The notes below the pieces were generated by a model. That model was not told the origin of the DNA. It saw nothing but the letters and a program-made list of their open reading frames with translations, and made no database searches. Made by a program: the position numbers and the translations under genes. Shown piece by piece: positions 42,717 to 52,080 of a stretch of DNA of 64,000 nt (its first letter is position 1; every line of letters starts with the position of its first letter). The stretch comes from Anaerolineales bacterium (GTDB lineage: Bacteria; Chloroflexota; Anaerolineae; Anaerolineales; Villigracilaceae): assembly GCA_015075275.1 (NCBI GenBank), contig JABTUU010000001.1, positions 868,001 through 932,000 of the forward strand, written 5' to 3'.

Positions 42717-44444
42717 CTACTTCCTTTCTCTGCGAGCGGAATCGGAGTTTTCATCCGCCGTTTGAAGTTGAATTAACACTTCCGAGCCGCCCAGCGCTTG
42801 GCTTAGTTCTTCGGCGGCGACGCGCAAGATCGAATCGAATTGCGTGGACGAGCCGATTTTACCGGTGATCTCCGAAGTTAAACGCTCAACTGCGGCGCGT
42901 CTTTGCGTTGTTTCGAGCAAGGTTGCCGCTTCCAACGCGAGTGAAAGGCGTTCGGCGGCAGCCTTTGCAATGTCCGCTTCGTCCGAAGTCCAGGCGTGGT
43001 CGGCGTTTAGGTTAAGGCGCACAGCTCCGACGACGTTCCCTCCGATACGGATCGGGATTACAAGATTCGATCCGCTGTCGAGCGGTTCAGCCGATTGCGC
43101 GCTGTCCGTTAGCGCGGAGAAAAGCGCAACATCTACAGGTTGGTTGGATTGTTTGATTGCGTCTCCCTCGGCGATGTAATTCCAAGCGCGCTCTCGCGGT
43201 TTTAGTATTTGCCATGCATCGCGCAGATACGTTCCAGCCGTCCTTTGCGCTTCCGAGATCAATTCTTGAGTCGATTCGTAGTAGCGGGCGTTTTGCACCG
43301 CCGTGGCGACCTGATCTGCCAGCGTGAGCAGGACTTCCACATCTTCTTCGTTGAACGCGTTGGCGTCCAGGCTTTGTATGTCGAGCGCGCCGATGACTAG
43401 CCCAGCGGATATGAGCGGCAGGGCGATTTCTGAATGCGTGTCGGGAAGGTCGGGGTTGTTGAAGAAGACTGCGTCTTTTCCCACATCGAGCGCAATGCGG
43501 GCTTCGGCGGCAGCGGCGACGTAGCCGACGATGCTGGTTTGTCCGATGCGCAATTTGTGGTTGCGCGCCAGCATTTGCTTACCGCCGTCGCTGTTGGCGG
43601 CGCGGAGTTCCGCGTATTCGCGATTGTCGTCTATCAAGAAAATGCCCGCATGATAGAACCCGAACTTCTCGCTGATAACGTTTACAAGCTGAGAGATGAG
43701 GTCTTCCAAATTTTGATTGGCGGCGGCGGCTTTAGCCACTTGAGCGATCGCTTCGAATTGTCGCGCGCGGCGCTGAAAGCGGAGGTTCGCTTGCTCCAAT
43801 TCCTCGGTTCGGGCGATGACGCGCTTTTCCAACGTCTGATTGAGGCTGTGCAACGATTCGTTGGACGCGCTTAAGCTTTCTTCGCTTTTCTTCGCTCGAG
43901 CAAGCGCGTCTCTGAGAATGGTCGTGCTGAAATAGACCAGAAAAGTAATAGCGATGTATACGAAGCCGGTATCTCTGGCGTAGTTGATCGGTTTGGAGAG
44001 GACCGGGTTGATAATGGCAGCGGTTTCGCTCCAGGCAAGCAGAAAGAACATCGGAACGCTTAGTAATATGAAGAGACTGCCAATGCCGCGCCCGATCACA
44101 ATGCTCGCCAGCAAGCCCACGACGATGTAAGCTGGGATCAGCGAATCTCTTACGCCGTCGCTGACGAACGATTCGAGACCGACAACGATCCACAGCAGAA
44201 TAACGCTAGTCCAGGCGCTGGCGGCAATTCTGCCGCGTTTCAGCATAAAGAAAGCGATAAACAAGACAACGATCAGCGCCGACAGAATTGGAACGGTGTA
44301 TGGATCTCCAGGATTGACAATGTACAGAATCGTCGCTAGCGTAAGGAGCGTAATAGACGCCCAGATAAAGTTGTTGAGAAACTTTGCGCGAGAGTTGTCC
44401 TCTTCGGTCTCAAAGATGGGCGGGCTGAAGAATTTACGGATCAT
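42717..44444 (-). CDS. Six-TM GAF sensor without output domain (array gene 9)
   Basis: A 575-residue membrane protein with the start MIRKFFSPPIFETEEDNSR, six helices (about 24-42, 51-68, 74-92, 102-118, 121-139, 158-177), a coiled coil (LEKRVIARTEELEQAN), GAF (about 240-390, FGFYHAGIFLID) and a shortened second GAF (about 420-510) in which NLVIPIRIGGNVVGAVRL is the remaining sheet. The tail ERLTSEITGKIGSS and LGGSEVLIQL match the other array members. The first GAF keeps ALDVGKDAVFFNNPDLP. Its ATG overlaps the stop of the upstream gene (ATGA), so the two are translationally coupled. No catalytic output is seen. Confidence 0.85.
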   Translation of the reverse strand: MIRKFFSPPIFETEEDNSRAKFLNNFIWASITLLTLATILYIVNPGDPYTVPILSALIVVLFIAFFMLKRGRIAASAWTSVILLWIVVGLESFVSDGVRDSLIPAYIVVGLLASIVIGRGIGSLFILLSVPMFFLLAWSETAAIINPVLSKPINYARDTGFVYIAITFLVYFSTTILRDALARAKKSEESLSASNESLHSLNQTLEKRVIARTEELEQANLRFQRRARQFEAIAQVAKAAAANQNLEDLISQLVNVISEKFGFYHAGIFLIDDNREYAELRAANSDGGKQMLARNHKLRIGQTSIVGYVAAAAEARIALDVGKDAVFFNNPDLPDTHSEIALPLISAGLVIGALDIQSLDANAFNEEDVEVLLTLADQVATAVQNARYYESTQELISEAQRTAGTYLRDAWQILKPRERAWNYIAEGDAIKQSNQPVDVALFSALTDSAQSAEPLDSGSNLVIPIRIGGNVVGAVRLNLNADHAWTSDEADIAKAAAERLSLALEAATLLETTQRRAAVERLTSEITGKIGSSTQFDSILRVAAEELSQALGGSEVLIQLQTADENSDSARRERK

Positions 44445-46963
44445 TCCGATTCCTGACCTTCCTTGAATTGAATCGTTACTTTGGCGCCGGGTAGAGAACG
44501 GCTTAGTTCGAGCGCCGCAGTTTTGATCAGCTCTTCGGCGGTGTTCTTGGCGCTGATCTTGGATGCGATCTCGCCAATCACTCGTTCTTTTGCCGCGCGC
44601 TTCTGACTTTCTTCGAGGAAGCGCGCGTTCTCAAGCGCGAATGCGGCGCGCTCGACGATCGCGTTGACGATGTCCATTTCGTCTTGGTCCCAGCGACGAT
44701 TGCCTGCTGCGCGAACATCTACTGAACCGATAACTTCATCGCGCAACTTGAGCGGAATTGAGATGGAAGACTCGCGCGGCCCGAGAGCCGTTTCGTTGCG
44801 GCTCGCTTCTGTATCGTCCGCTTTTCCCTTTGCGTACAAGATTGTTGAGCGCGCGCCTGAATGGCGAATGCCGAGGAGTTTTCTTTTCGCGAACTCGCTC
44901 CATCCTGCTCGAGTGAGTTGGCGTGAGAGGGTCTCCGATTCGGCGAGCGCTTTTCTAGTCTCTTCGTATTGACTTGCATTCTGAATGGCAAGGCTCATTT
45001 GATCGGCGAGGATTTCAAGCGTGTTAATGTCTTGTTCGCCGAAAGCGTTCGGCGCTTTGCTTTGCACGTCGAGCGCGCCGATCACGCCGTTGCTGTCGCG
45101 TAAGGGTAAGGCGATCTCGGAACGTGTTTCGGGCAGGAAGGGGTTGTCAAAGAAGACGGCATCCCCGCCGACGTCGAGAGCGACGCGGGCTTTCCCCGTC
45201 CCGGTTGCGTAACCAACGATACCGGTCTCCCCGACCTTGAGCCTGTGGCGGTTTGCCAGCATTTTCTTCCCGCCTTCGCTATTTGACGCGCTTAACACCG
45301 CGTATTCTTTGCGAGGATCGAGTAAGAAAATTCCAACGTGATAGAAATTGAACTGCTTGCTGATGGCGTCGGCTACTTGCGGAAGTAACGCGCTCAGGTC
45401 GCGCGTGGAGCCGACCGCGTGCGCCACTCTGGCGATCGTTTCCAACTGAGCGGCGCGCTGTTGGCTTTGTTCGTTAGCGAACGTCAACTCGGAAGTGCGT
45501 TCCGCGACGCGCTGTTCAAGGCTGCCGAGTGTTTCGCGCAAGCGATTTGTCATTGTGTTGAAGGCGTTGGCAAGCGCGCCGATTTCGTCTTTTGAAGTCG
45601 CCGTCGCTTGCGCGGCTAAGTCCCCGGCGACGATTTGGTTGGCGGTTTCGGTCAGGCGAACGATCGGCGTGGCGATGCGTTCGCTGATGCGGAGGCTGAT
45701 CGCGATCGCGGCTAATAGCAATGCCGTCAAAATGATCGCTGCGAGAAGCGTCGCCGATTGAATTTGAGCGGTTGTCTCGGCTTTCGAAGCGATAAGCGCG
45801 CTTTGCATCTCAGCGACGGGAACGACCACGCCGATGCTGTACCCCGTTGTTTTAATCGGGGCAAACGCGAAATAAGTTTCGACTCCGTCAACTGGAATTA
45901 TGATTAAGCCGCGTCCTCCAGCCGCCATGCGGTTGACGACGCGTCTTACGTCCGGCGATCCTTTGCCAAAAACGGTGAGTTTATAATATTCATCGGGATT
46001 GATGGCTTGCGGATCGATTCCGAAAAGATCGAAGCCAGCCTGAGGCATGGAGATGATGCCCCCAGCGTCGTCGAGCATGAAAGCGTATCCGCTTTGTCCG
46101 ACCTTAATCTGCTCGATTTGATCGGTGATGGTTGTGAGTTTTACGTCTGCTGCGACGATGCCTTGAAACAGGTCGCTATTGTATACAGGCGCGGCAATAG
46201 TTACGACCAAGCCTGCGCCGGTAGCGTCTATATAAGGAATTGCCCAGCGCGGCATTCTTGACGGGTTATAAGACGGCGACGTAATTCTGAAATACGGGCG
46301 TTCCGAAGGGTTGAAGCCGGGCGGCACAACGGCGGCGAGATTAATGTTGGGGTAATAACGCGTGATCCCGCGCGTATCAATGGCGTATACGGCGAGGAGC
46401 TGCGGGTTGGCTTTGAGCGTGAATGGCGCGGAGAAATCTAGATAAGCCGAGGCGTTTAAGCCATCAATCGTTTTAGCGTCAATCTCTATGTTCGGCGGAA
46501 CATACGCCGACGAAGCATCTTGTGTCGAGTTGCCGTATTGCCCATCTTTCAACTGAGTGAGAGCGTTCTCTGCGTTCCAGTAACTGCCGACTCCGAGTTT
46601 TTCCTGCTCGGCGATTAACATGCTCCATTGCGCGGCAAGCTCTACAACGTTATCTTCAACTTTTTCGAAGACATGATCGGCTTTATCCGCTTCTAAGTTG
46701 ATTGAAGCGATCAGCTGTTCTTCTGTGAGATGGAGCGTGTTGGCTTCGAACCGATCTGAGAGCGAGTTGATGATCTGAGTGGCGCTGTTGAACGCATAGA
46801 AAGCCAAAAATCCGACAGCGATGCCGCCGGTGAATAGAATGCCGATAGCGACTCGCGCGCGCAGGCTCCTGGCATTTAAACGTCGCGAGATGCGTAAGGC
46901 GGCGATTATAAGCGCGACGAGAACGAGAACGGCGACGATCGCTTCAATTTGAAACCGACTCAT
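44441..46963 (-). CDS. dCACHE-HAMP-GAF sensor without output domain (array gene 8)
   Basis: An 840-residue transmembrane sensor. Two hydrophobic helices near the N-terminus (about 7-24 and 38-60) precede a periplasmic double-CACHE-like ligand domain (about 75-400; LLAVYAIDTRGITRYYPNINL, GQSGYAFMLDDAGGIISMP). A membrane helix (about 408-430) and HAMP (IATPIVRLTETANQIVAGD, EIGALANAFNTMTNRL) follow. The cytoplasmic part is coiled coil, GAF (FNFYHVGIFLLDPRKEYAVL), shortened GAF and the common tail (ERVIGEIASKISA). CACHE-HAMP normally drives a kinase or MCP, but none is attached. ATGA overlaps join it to both neighbours. Confidence 0.86.
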   Translation of the reverse strand: MSRFQIEAIVAVLVLVALIIAALRISRRLNARSLRARVAIGILFTGGIAVGFLAFYAFNSATQIINSLSDRFEANTLHLTEEQLIASINLEADKADHVFEKVEDNVVELAAQWSMLIAEQEKLGVGSYWNAENALTQLKDGQYGNSTQDASSAYVPPNIEIDAKTIDGLNASAYLDFSAPFTLKANPQLLAVYAIDTRGITRYYPNINLAAVVPPGFNPSERPYFRITSPSYNPSRMPRWAIPYIDATGAGLVVTIAAPVYNSDLFQGIVAADVKLTTITDQIEQIKVGQSGYAFMLDDAGGIISMPQAGFDLFGIDPQAINPDEYYKLTVFGKGSPDVRRVVNRMAAGGRGLIIIPVDGVETYFAFAPIKTTGYSIGVVVPVAEMQSALIASKAETTAQIQSATLLAAIILTALLLAAIAISLRISERIATPIVRLTETANQIVAGDLAAQATATSKDEIGALANAFNTMTNRLRETLGSLEQRVAERTSELTFANEQSQQRAAQLETIARVAHAVGSTRDLSALLPQVADAISKQFNFYHVGIFLLDPRKEYAVLSASNSEGGKKMLANRHRLKVGETGIVGYATGTGKARVALDVGGDAVFFDNPFLPETRSEIALPLRDSNGVIGALDVQSKAPNAFGEQDINTLEILADQMSLAIQNASQYEETRKALAESETLSRQLTRAGWSEFAKRKLLGIRHSGARSTILYAKGKADDTEASRNETALGPRESSISIPLKLRDEVIGSVDVRAAGNRRWDQDEMDIVNAIVERAAFALENARFLEESQKRAAKERVIGEIASKISAKNTAEELIKTAALELSRSLPGAKVTIQFKEGQESE

Positions 46964-48657
46964 GTCGCATCCTTGTCGTTGAATCGAATCAGCACTTCAG
47001 AGCCGCCAAGTACGCGCTCTAATTCGGCGGCGGTCGCCTGCAGGATGTTTTCGATATTGGTCGAGCCGCTTACGCGGGTCGTCGCTTCGGCGATCATACG
47101 CTCTTTTGCGGCGCGCCGTCGCGCGTCTTGGAACAAGCGCGCATTTTCCAGCGCGAAGGCGGCGCGTTCGGCTACCGATTCGATCAAGCCGATCTCGTCC
47201 GCTTGCCAGGTTTTAGCGAGATCGCGCGCTTCCACTTGCAGCAAGCCGATGGTTTCTCCGCGCAATTTTACCGGCACTGTGATCTGTCCTTGCCGTTGAT
47301 CGGTCGCGCCGCTGACTGGCGCGGCGACTGACGTTCCCTTGTCCGGCTCCAACAATTCGATGCGACCGTCGTTATAACGAAAGCCGGGATAGTCCATTTG
47401 CTCGCTTATTCGTTGCCATTGCGTGCGGATAAATTCGTTATAGACTGTTTCCGCTTGAAAAGTCGCGGCGCGCGCTTCGGAGAGTAAGCGCATATTTTCA
47501 AGCGCGACGGTCAATTGATTAGCAAGCACGCCGAATGTGTGAAAATCGTCTTCAGAGAATGCATTCGGTTCGAGGCTTTGCGCGTCTAAAACGCCGATAA
47601 GTTTGTCTTCTGAGAGCAGGGGCAGGGCGATCTCGGAGCGCGTTTTGGGAAGATCGGGGTTGTTGAAGAAAACCGCATCGGCGCCGACGTCGAGGGCGAT
47701 GCGCGGTCTTTTAGTTTGCGCAACGAAACCGACGACGCCCGTGCCGAATGCGAGACGATGCCCGCGTTCGAGCATTTTCTGCCCGCCGGCGCTGTTTGCC
47801 GCTTGTAAGATCGCGTATGCTTCACTTTGATCAACTAAAAAGACGCCCACATGATAAAAACCTAATCGCTCGCTAATGAGCTGTGATGCGACGGAAAGAA
47901 TCTCGTGCGAGTCTTTGACGCGCGAGAGCGCTTGCGATACATCGGCGATCGTTTCAAATTGCGCCGCGCGGCGAGCGGTCGCTTCAGTGACGCGGCTTAA
48001 TTCTTTTGTGCGTTCGTCTACGCGTTGTTCGAGTTGGGCGGTCAGCGTCTCAAGCTCGCGATTTGCGTTCTCGGTCTGTTGCATGCGCATCCGTTCGATG
48101 CGGTCGCGGAATACCGTCACGCCGAATAGAAGTACGGAGAGGGAGAAGACCATCCCGGCGGTGCGGGGGATGCTCAATTGCGAATCGGTCAGGTATCGCG
48201 GGTCGGCGTAGAAACCTAGGCTTGCCGCGGCGAATGTGGCTAAAAGAGAAAGGAGGATAAATCCGCGTTGCGGTAGGAAAGCGCTGGCGAAAATCAGCGA
48301 GATCGGCACGGTGCTTGAAATGGCGGCGTCTACGTTGTTTGCAACGCCGAAATAGATCATGACGTAGGCGACCGCTGTTTCGGCGAACGTGAAGAAATAA
48401 ATGCCGACGACGTAGTAAGGCGAACGGCTTAATGCGTATGTGAGCAAACTGACAGCGAGGAAACTCACGCCGATTGATAATGGCACCGGCGAGACAAGAA
48501 CCGCCAGAATCAATATAACTGTCATGGCAAGCGTCAGCGCGGCGAGCAATTGCGCGCGCCTTTGTTCGCCGATCTCGCGGACCGAGGGATGCGGCTGCGT
48601 GAGGCGCGCCCAGATTCGGGCGAGGTTGGCGGGTTTTGATTCCACAGGCGTATTCAT
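46960..48657 (-). CDS. Six-TM GAF sensor without output domain (array gene 7)
   Basis: A 565-residue membrane protein. The N-terminus (MNTPVESKPANLARIW) lacks the PPxFE motif of its paralogues. Six hydrophobic segments follow (LLAALTLAMTVILILAVLV onward, to about residue 180), then a coiled coil (LEQRVDERTKELSRV), GAF (LGFYHVGVFLVDQSEAYAIL), a shortened GAF beginning at GFRYNDGRIELL, and the tail ERMIAEATTRVSG. The ATG at 48657 is preferred to a TTG at 48663. The next gene overlaps its stop by 4 nt (ATGA). A 51-bp DNA block in its GAF is nearly identical to one in the 54258 gene. Confidence 0.84.
   Translation of the reverse strand: MNTPVESKPANLARIWARLTQPHPSVREIGEQRRAQLLAALTLAMTVILILAVLVSPVPLSIGVSFLAVSLLTYALSRSPYYVVGIYFFTFAETAVAYVMIYFGVANNVDAAISSTVPISLIFASAFLPQRGFILLSLLATFAAASLGFYADPRYLTDSQLSIPRTAGMVFSLSVLLFGVTVFRDRIERMRMQQTENANRELETLTAQLEQRVDERTKELSRVTEATARRAAQFETIADVSQALSRVKDSHEILSVASQLISERLGFYHVGVFLVDQSEAYAILQAANSAGGQKMLERGHRLAFGTGVVGFVAQTKRPRIALDVGADAVFFNNPDLPKTRSEIALPLLSEDKLIGVLDAQSLEPNAFSEDDFHTFGVLANQLTVALENMRLLSEARAATFQAETVYNEFIRTQWQRISEQMDYPGFRYNDGRIELLEPDKGTSVAAPVSGATDQRQGQITVPVKLRGETIGLLQVEARDLAKTWQADEIGLIESVAERAAFALENARLFQDARRRAAKERMIAEATTRVSGSTNIENILQATAAELERVLGGSEVLIRFNDKDAT
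47652..47702. repeat. 51-bp near-identical DNA block shared within the sensor array
   Basis: This block, encoding the ALDVGADAVFFNNPDL stretch of a GAF domain, matches 54947-54997 with about four differences by eye. Related but more diverged versions lie near 41690, 43455, 45140 and 51065. This is much closer than the surrounding gene sequence. Confidence 0.7.
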
Positions 48658-48669
48658 TTTCAATTCCGG

Positions 48670-50364
48670 CTACGAGCCGTCCTCTCGATGCGCATGATCG
48701 CTTGCGGCGTTAGCGCTTGGGTTAATGAGGCGAAATGCGACGGTTGTGTCGTGAAAGAACCGTCCAAGTTCCTCAACGGTATCGCGTAAGATCGAATCCA
48801 TTTGAAAGGAAGCGCCGAGTTTGGCGGATACTTCCGAAAGAAAGGTCTCATGTTGCGCGCGTTTTTGCGCGTCGTCAAGCAGGCGCGCGCCTTCCAGTGC
48901 GATGGCGACGCGTTCGGCAGTCGCTTTTGCAATGACGATCTCGTCTTCAGTCCAGCGGCGCGACGCATCGGTTGGATTAAGTTTGAGATTCCCGATCGTT
49001 TGTCCGCGTAAAACGACAGGAATGGAGAGCGGTCGTTCGGCGGCGGGAAATTGCGTTTTTTTGTAAATCGGCTCGGGCTTAACGCCGTCGTAGCGATAAC
49101 CCTTCCTTTTTCGCGACTCTTCCGATTCGCGCCAAACTTGATTGGTGAGTTGGCTCGAGACGATCTCGGCTTTTTGCAGCGCGTCTTGCAGTTGTTCGAC
49201 GGCGCGCGCGTTTTGAATGGCGATCGCCGCTTGATCGGCGAGAACTTGCAACGTGGAGAAGTCTTCACGGGCGAAATCTTCCGCTCGTTCGGATTGGATA
49301 TCGAGCGCTCCGATCGCGCGTTCTTGAACCTTAAGCGGTAGAACGAGTCGAGAGCGGGAGTTTGGCAGGCTGTCAGGCGAATCCAGGCTGATTCTCTCCG
49401 CTTCAGTTTGAATCGCGCGTGCGGCTCCACGGCTGACGACAAAACCGATGATGTTATCAGGAGCGACTGAAACGCGGCTTTTATTGTGCATCAACTGCAA
49501 GCCCTCCTCGCTGCTAGCCGCGCTCAATAGAACGTTTTGCCCATTTTCATCAAGCAGATATACGCCGACATGCGAATACCCCAACCGACTGCCAATGGCG
49601 GTTGCGATGAGCGGAAGTATGCGTTCGGTCTCCTGCGTTAATGTAATTGTCCTTGAAATATTGGCGACTGCGTCAATTCTCTCTGCGCGGCGCTGCAATT
49701 GTTCGTTCGCTGCTTGTAGCGCGTCTTGATTTTCTTCCAGCCTCAAACGAACGGCGCTTACGCTGCGGTTTGATTCCTCAAGTTTTTTTGCGCTTGCGCG
49801 CGATTCGCTGAGGGCGCTGCTCAGACCGTTGGTAAAGACGAAAAGCAAGGCGGCGAAAAGACCGAGCAGAACTGATAGGCTTGCGGCTTCAGAGAAAGAC
49901 GCGCCTGCGATGGAAGCCGCTTTCGCATACGTTATGCCGAAGCCCGCCAGGATTGTCAACGCGGATACGCCGATCGCTTGCCGCCAGCCGAGGAGCAACG
50001 TGACCGCTGTTATGATCACGAAGTTGGCTGTAAATGCGCTGTCGCTTACGCCTGAGCCTGAATAAGCAGTGACATTTGCCGCTAGCCAAGTAGCGGCGAT
50101 GAGTAAATATCCAGCCGCGGCTACGCGTCCGCTCTTTGATACGCCCCACACGAAAGCGTTCAATAGGAATAGAATGAGAAGCGTTGTATTAAAGGAATTG
50201 CCTATAGTCGCGGTGATGAGTCTCAGCCTCGTTAAAATGACGAGAAAGGGGATAACGACCATAATGGCGAGCGTAAACCAATGAATGTATAACGCGGAGC
50301 GCGTTTTATCTTCGTCGCCTTCAAACGTTGGCGGAGCGAGAAAACGCCTTAAGGAATTCCACAT
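48670..50364 (-). CDS. Six-TM GAF sensor without output domain (array gene 6)
   Basis: A 564-residue membrane protein starting MWNSLRRFLAPPTFEGDED, a clear example of the family motif. The frame is open to 50793, but those 143 residues are basic, low-complexity and overlap the neighbour's GAF coding, so I reject them. Six helices (to about residue 183) lead to a coiled coil, GAF (LGYSHVGVYLLDENGQNVLL), a shortened GAF starting at KGYRYDGVKPEPI and the tail. In this GAF the usual ALDVG-DAVFF stretch is replaced by AIQTEAERISLDSPDSLP, so its ligand pocket may differ. It starts 7 nt after the upstream stop. Confidence 0.84.
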   Translation of the reverse strand: MWNSLRRFLAPPTFEGDEDKTRSALYIHWFTLAIMVVIPFLVILTRLRLITATIGNSFNTTLLILFLLNAFVWGVSKSGRVAAAGYLLIAATWLAANVTAYSGSGVSDSAFTANFVIITAVTLLLGWRQAIGVSALTILAGFGITYAKAASIAGASFSEAASLSVLLGLFAALLFVFTNGLSSALSESRASAKKLEESNRSVSAVRLRLEENQDALQAANEQLQRRAERIDAVANISRTITLTQETERILPLIATAIGSRLGYSHVGVYLLDENGQNVLLSAASSEEGLQLMHNKSRVSVAPDNIIGFVVSRGAARAIQTEAERISLDSPDSLPNSRSRLVLPLKVQERAIGALDIQSERAEDFAREDFSTLQVLADQAAIAIQNARAVEQLQDALQKAEIVSSQLTNQVWRESEESRKRKGYRYDGVKPEPIYKKTQFPAAERPLSIPVVLRGQTIGNLKLNPTDASRRWTEDEIVIAKATAERVAIALEGARLLDDAQKRAQHETFLSEVSAKLGASFQMDSILRDTVEELGRFFHDTTVAFRLINPSANAASDHAHREDGS

Positions 50365-50371
50365 AAACTGC

Positions 50372-52078
50372 CTACTCTTCCTCGGTTTCAAGTTCGATAA
50401 GAATTTCGGAATTTCCGAGTTTACGACCCAATTCTTCGACCGCCGCTTGCAAAATAGAGTTGCGCTCGTTGATCGCGCCGACTCGCCCGGCAATTTCGCC
50501 GATCGCCTGTTCGCGCGCGACGCGGCGTTGCGCGCTCTCGACCAAGCGTGCGTTTTCGAGAGCAAAAGCGGCGCGATCGGCGGCGGCTTCGAGCAGGGTG
50601 ATCTCGTTGTCGGTCCATTGATGCGCTTCTTGTTTTGATCTGACGTCGAGAACGCCGATGACTTGTCCGCGAAGTTTGATCGGAATGGACATGCCGGCAG
50701 ACTCGGTTTCAAGCGATAACTGCCCGGTATGTGCGGTGCGTTTGACGCGCCTCGGTTGTTTGCCTCCGACCAGAGGCGAGACTTGCTTGCCATCGAAAAT
50801 AAAGCCGTTCTGTTTGATCTGGTTGCTGTAGCGCGCCCATTCTTGTTTAACGTATTTGCCTATGATCTCGTGCGATTCTGCCAAGGCGCGATCGGTTTCG
50901 CTGAGCAGGCGGGCGTTCTCGATCGCGATGGCGATTTGGTCGGCGAGAATCGCGAACGTTTCAATATCGTCTTGCGAGAAGGCATTCATATCCACGCTTT
51001 GAACGTCGAGCGCGCCGATCGTGCGATTGCTCGTTCGAAGGGGGACGACGATCTCGGAACGGGTGTTCGGGAGATCGGGGTTATCGAAATAAATTGGCGC
51101 TTCTCCTACATCCGATGCAATTCGGGGGCGTTCTAGAAGTATCGCATAGCCAACCATGCTGTTTGTATCGAGAGCCAATTGGTGGCCGCGCTTGAGCATT
51201 TTTTGCCCCCCAGCGCTGTTAGCGGCGCGTAAGACGGCGTATTCGTTCGCTTCATCTAACAGGAAAATGCCAGTATGATAGAAGCCGAAGCGATCGCTGA
51301 CCAGATTAACGATCATGGGGAGCAGGTCGTCCAAGGCTTGCGCCGTCGCGATCGCGCTAGCGACGTTCGATACGGCGTGCAACTGTATTGCTCGTTTTTC
51401 GAGGTCGGCGGTACGCTCTTGTACGCGAGTTTCAAGGGCTTGCCGCAGGTCAGCCAATTCTTTGTTAGACGCTTGCAAATGTTGGCGATCAACAATAGAA
51501 GATTCCAGTCGCGAGCGCAAGTTAAGCGAGGAGAGATAAACGCCGAAGCCTATAAAGGTAAACACGATGGCGCTTAAGCCCCAGCTTTGGAGAGGATCGG
51601 TGACCGGCGCGACGAGCGGCGGAATCCAACCGCGAGTATGCGCGAATGTGATCGCCAAAGTGTAAAGCACGATAAATACGGTCAGGCGAATGATGGTAGG
51701 CGGGCTTAGGAAAATATTCGCAAATGCAATGATAATAAGCAGCGCAAATAACGCGGGGTAGTTCTCCAGCGGACTAACAGTATAAATGCCGAGAATCGCA
51801 AGGCTGAAGTTGCCCAGAAAAATATACCACGCTATATTAATACGCTTACTATGCAGAAACGCTAATGTCGCGATGTTGACAAGAAGGGCGGGCAGAAAAA
51901 ACGCCATAAGAATTGACGCGCTGGTAAATTTGAACGCTAACAGAGTCAGCGGCAACCCAACGATGTCTGCGACGATCAGAAACGCCAAAATGGAATTCAG
52001 CAATCTGGCAAGACGTGTTTTTTCTTCGTCGCCTTCGAACGTGGGAGGGGTGAGCCACTTTGTAAAAAATGCCCGCAT
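50372..52078 (-). CDS. Six-TM GAF sensor without output domain (array gene 5)
   Basis: A 568-residue membrane protein beginning MRAFFTKWLTPPTFEGDEEK. Six helices reach to about residue 182, with TRGWIPPLV between helices 5 and 6, as in the 40960 gene (SRGWIPSIF). The coiled coil ASNKELADLRQALETRVQER is also nearly the same as in that gene. GAF (FGFYHTGIFLLDEANEYAVL), a shortened GAF (GFIFDGKQVSPLV onward) and the tail EQAIGEIAGRVGA follow. PIYFDNPDLPNTRSE replaces the usual DAVFF. No output domain. The gap to the upstream gene is 2 nt. Confidence 0.85.
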   Translation of the reverse strand: MRAFFTKWLTPPTFEGDEEKTRLARLLNSILAFLIVADIVGLPLTLLAFKFTSASILMAFFLPALLVNIATLAFLHSKRINIAWYIFLGNFSLAILGIYTVSPLENYPALFALLIIIAFANIFLSPPTIIRLTVFIVLYTLAITFAHTRGWIPPLVAPVTDPLQSWGLSAIVFTFIGFGVYLSSLNLRSRLESSIVDRQHLQASNKELADLRQALETRVQERTADLEKRAIQLHAVSNVASAIATAQALDDLLPMIVNLVSDRFGFYHTGIFLLDEANEYAVLRAANSAGGQKMLKRGHQLALDTNSMVGYAILLERPRIASDVGEAPIYFDNPDLPNTRSEIVVPLRTSNRTIGALDVQSVDMNAFSQDDIETFAILADQIAIAIENARLLSETDRALAESHEIIGKYVKQEWARYSNQIKQNGFIFDGKQVSPLVGGKQPRRVKRTAHTGQLSLETESAGMSIPIKLRGQVIGVLDVRSKQEAHQWTDNEITLLEAAADRAAFALENARLVESAQRRVAREQAIGEIAGRVGAINERNSILQAAVEELGRKLGNSEILIELETEEE

Positions 52079-52080
52079 GG

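Noticed and set aside
48660..49442. Minus-strand 260-codon open frame inside array gene 6
   Set aside because: It is a frame-shifted shadow: very rich in Arg, Ser and Pro, with no domain, overlapping a GAF coding region that is clearly in the other frame.
50365..50793. 143-codon N-terminal extension of the sensor ending at 48670
   Set aside because: It overlaps the GAF coding of the neighbouring gene and is basic low-complexity. The family start motif APPTFEGDED begins at 50364.
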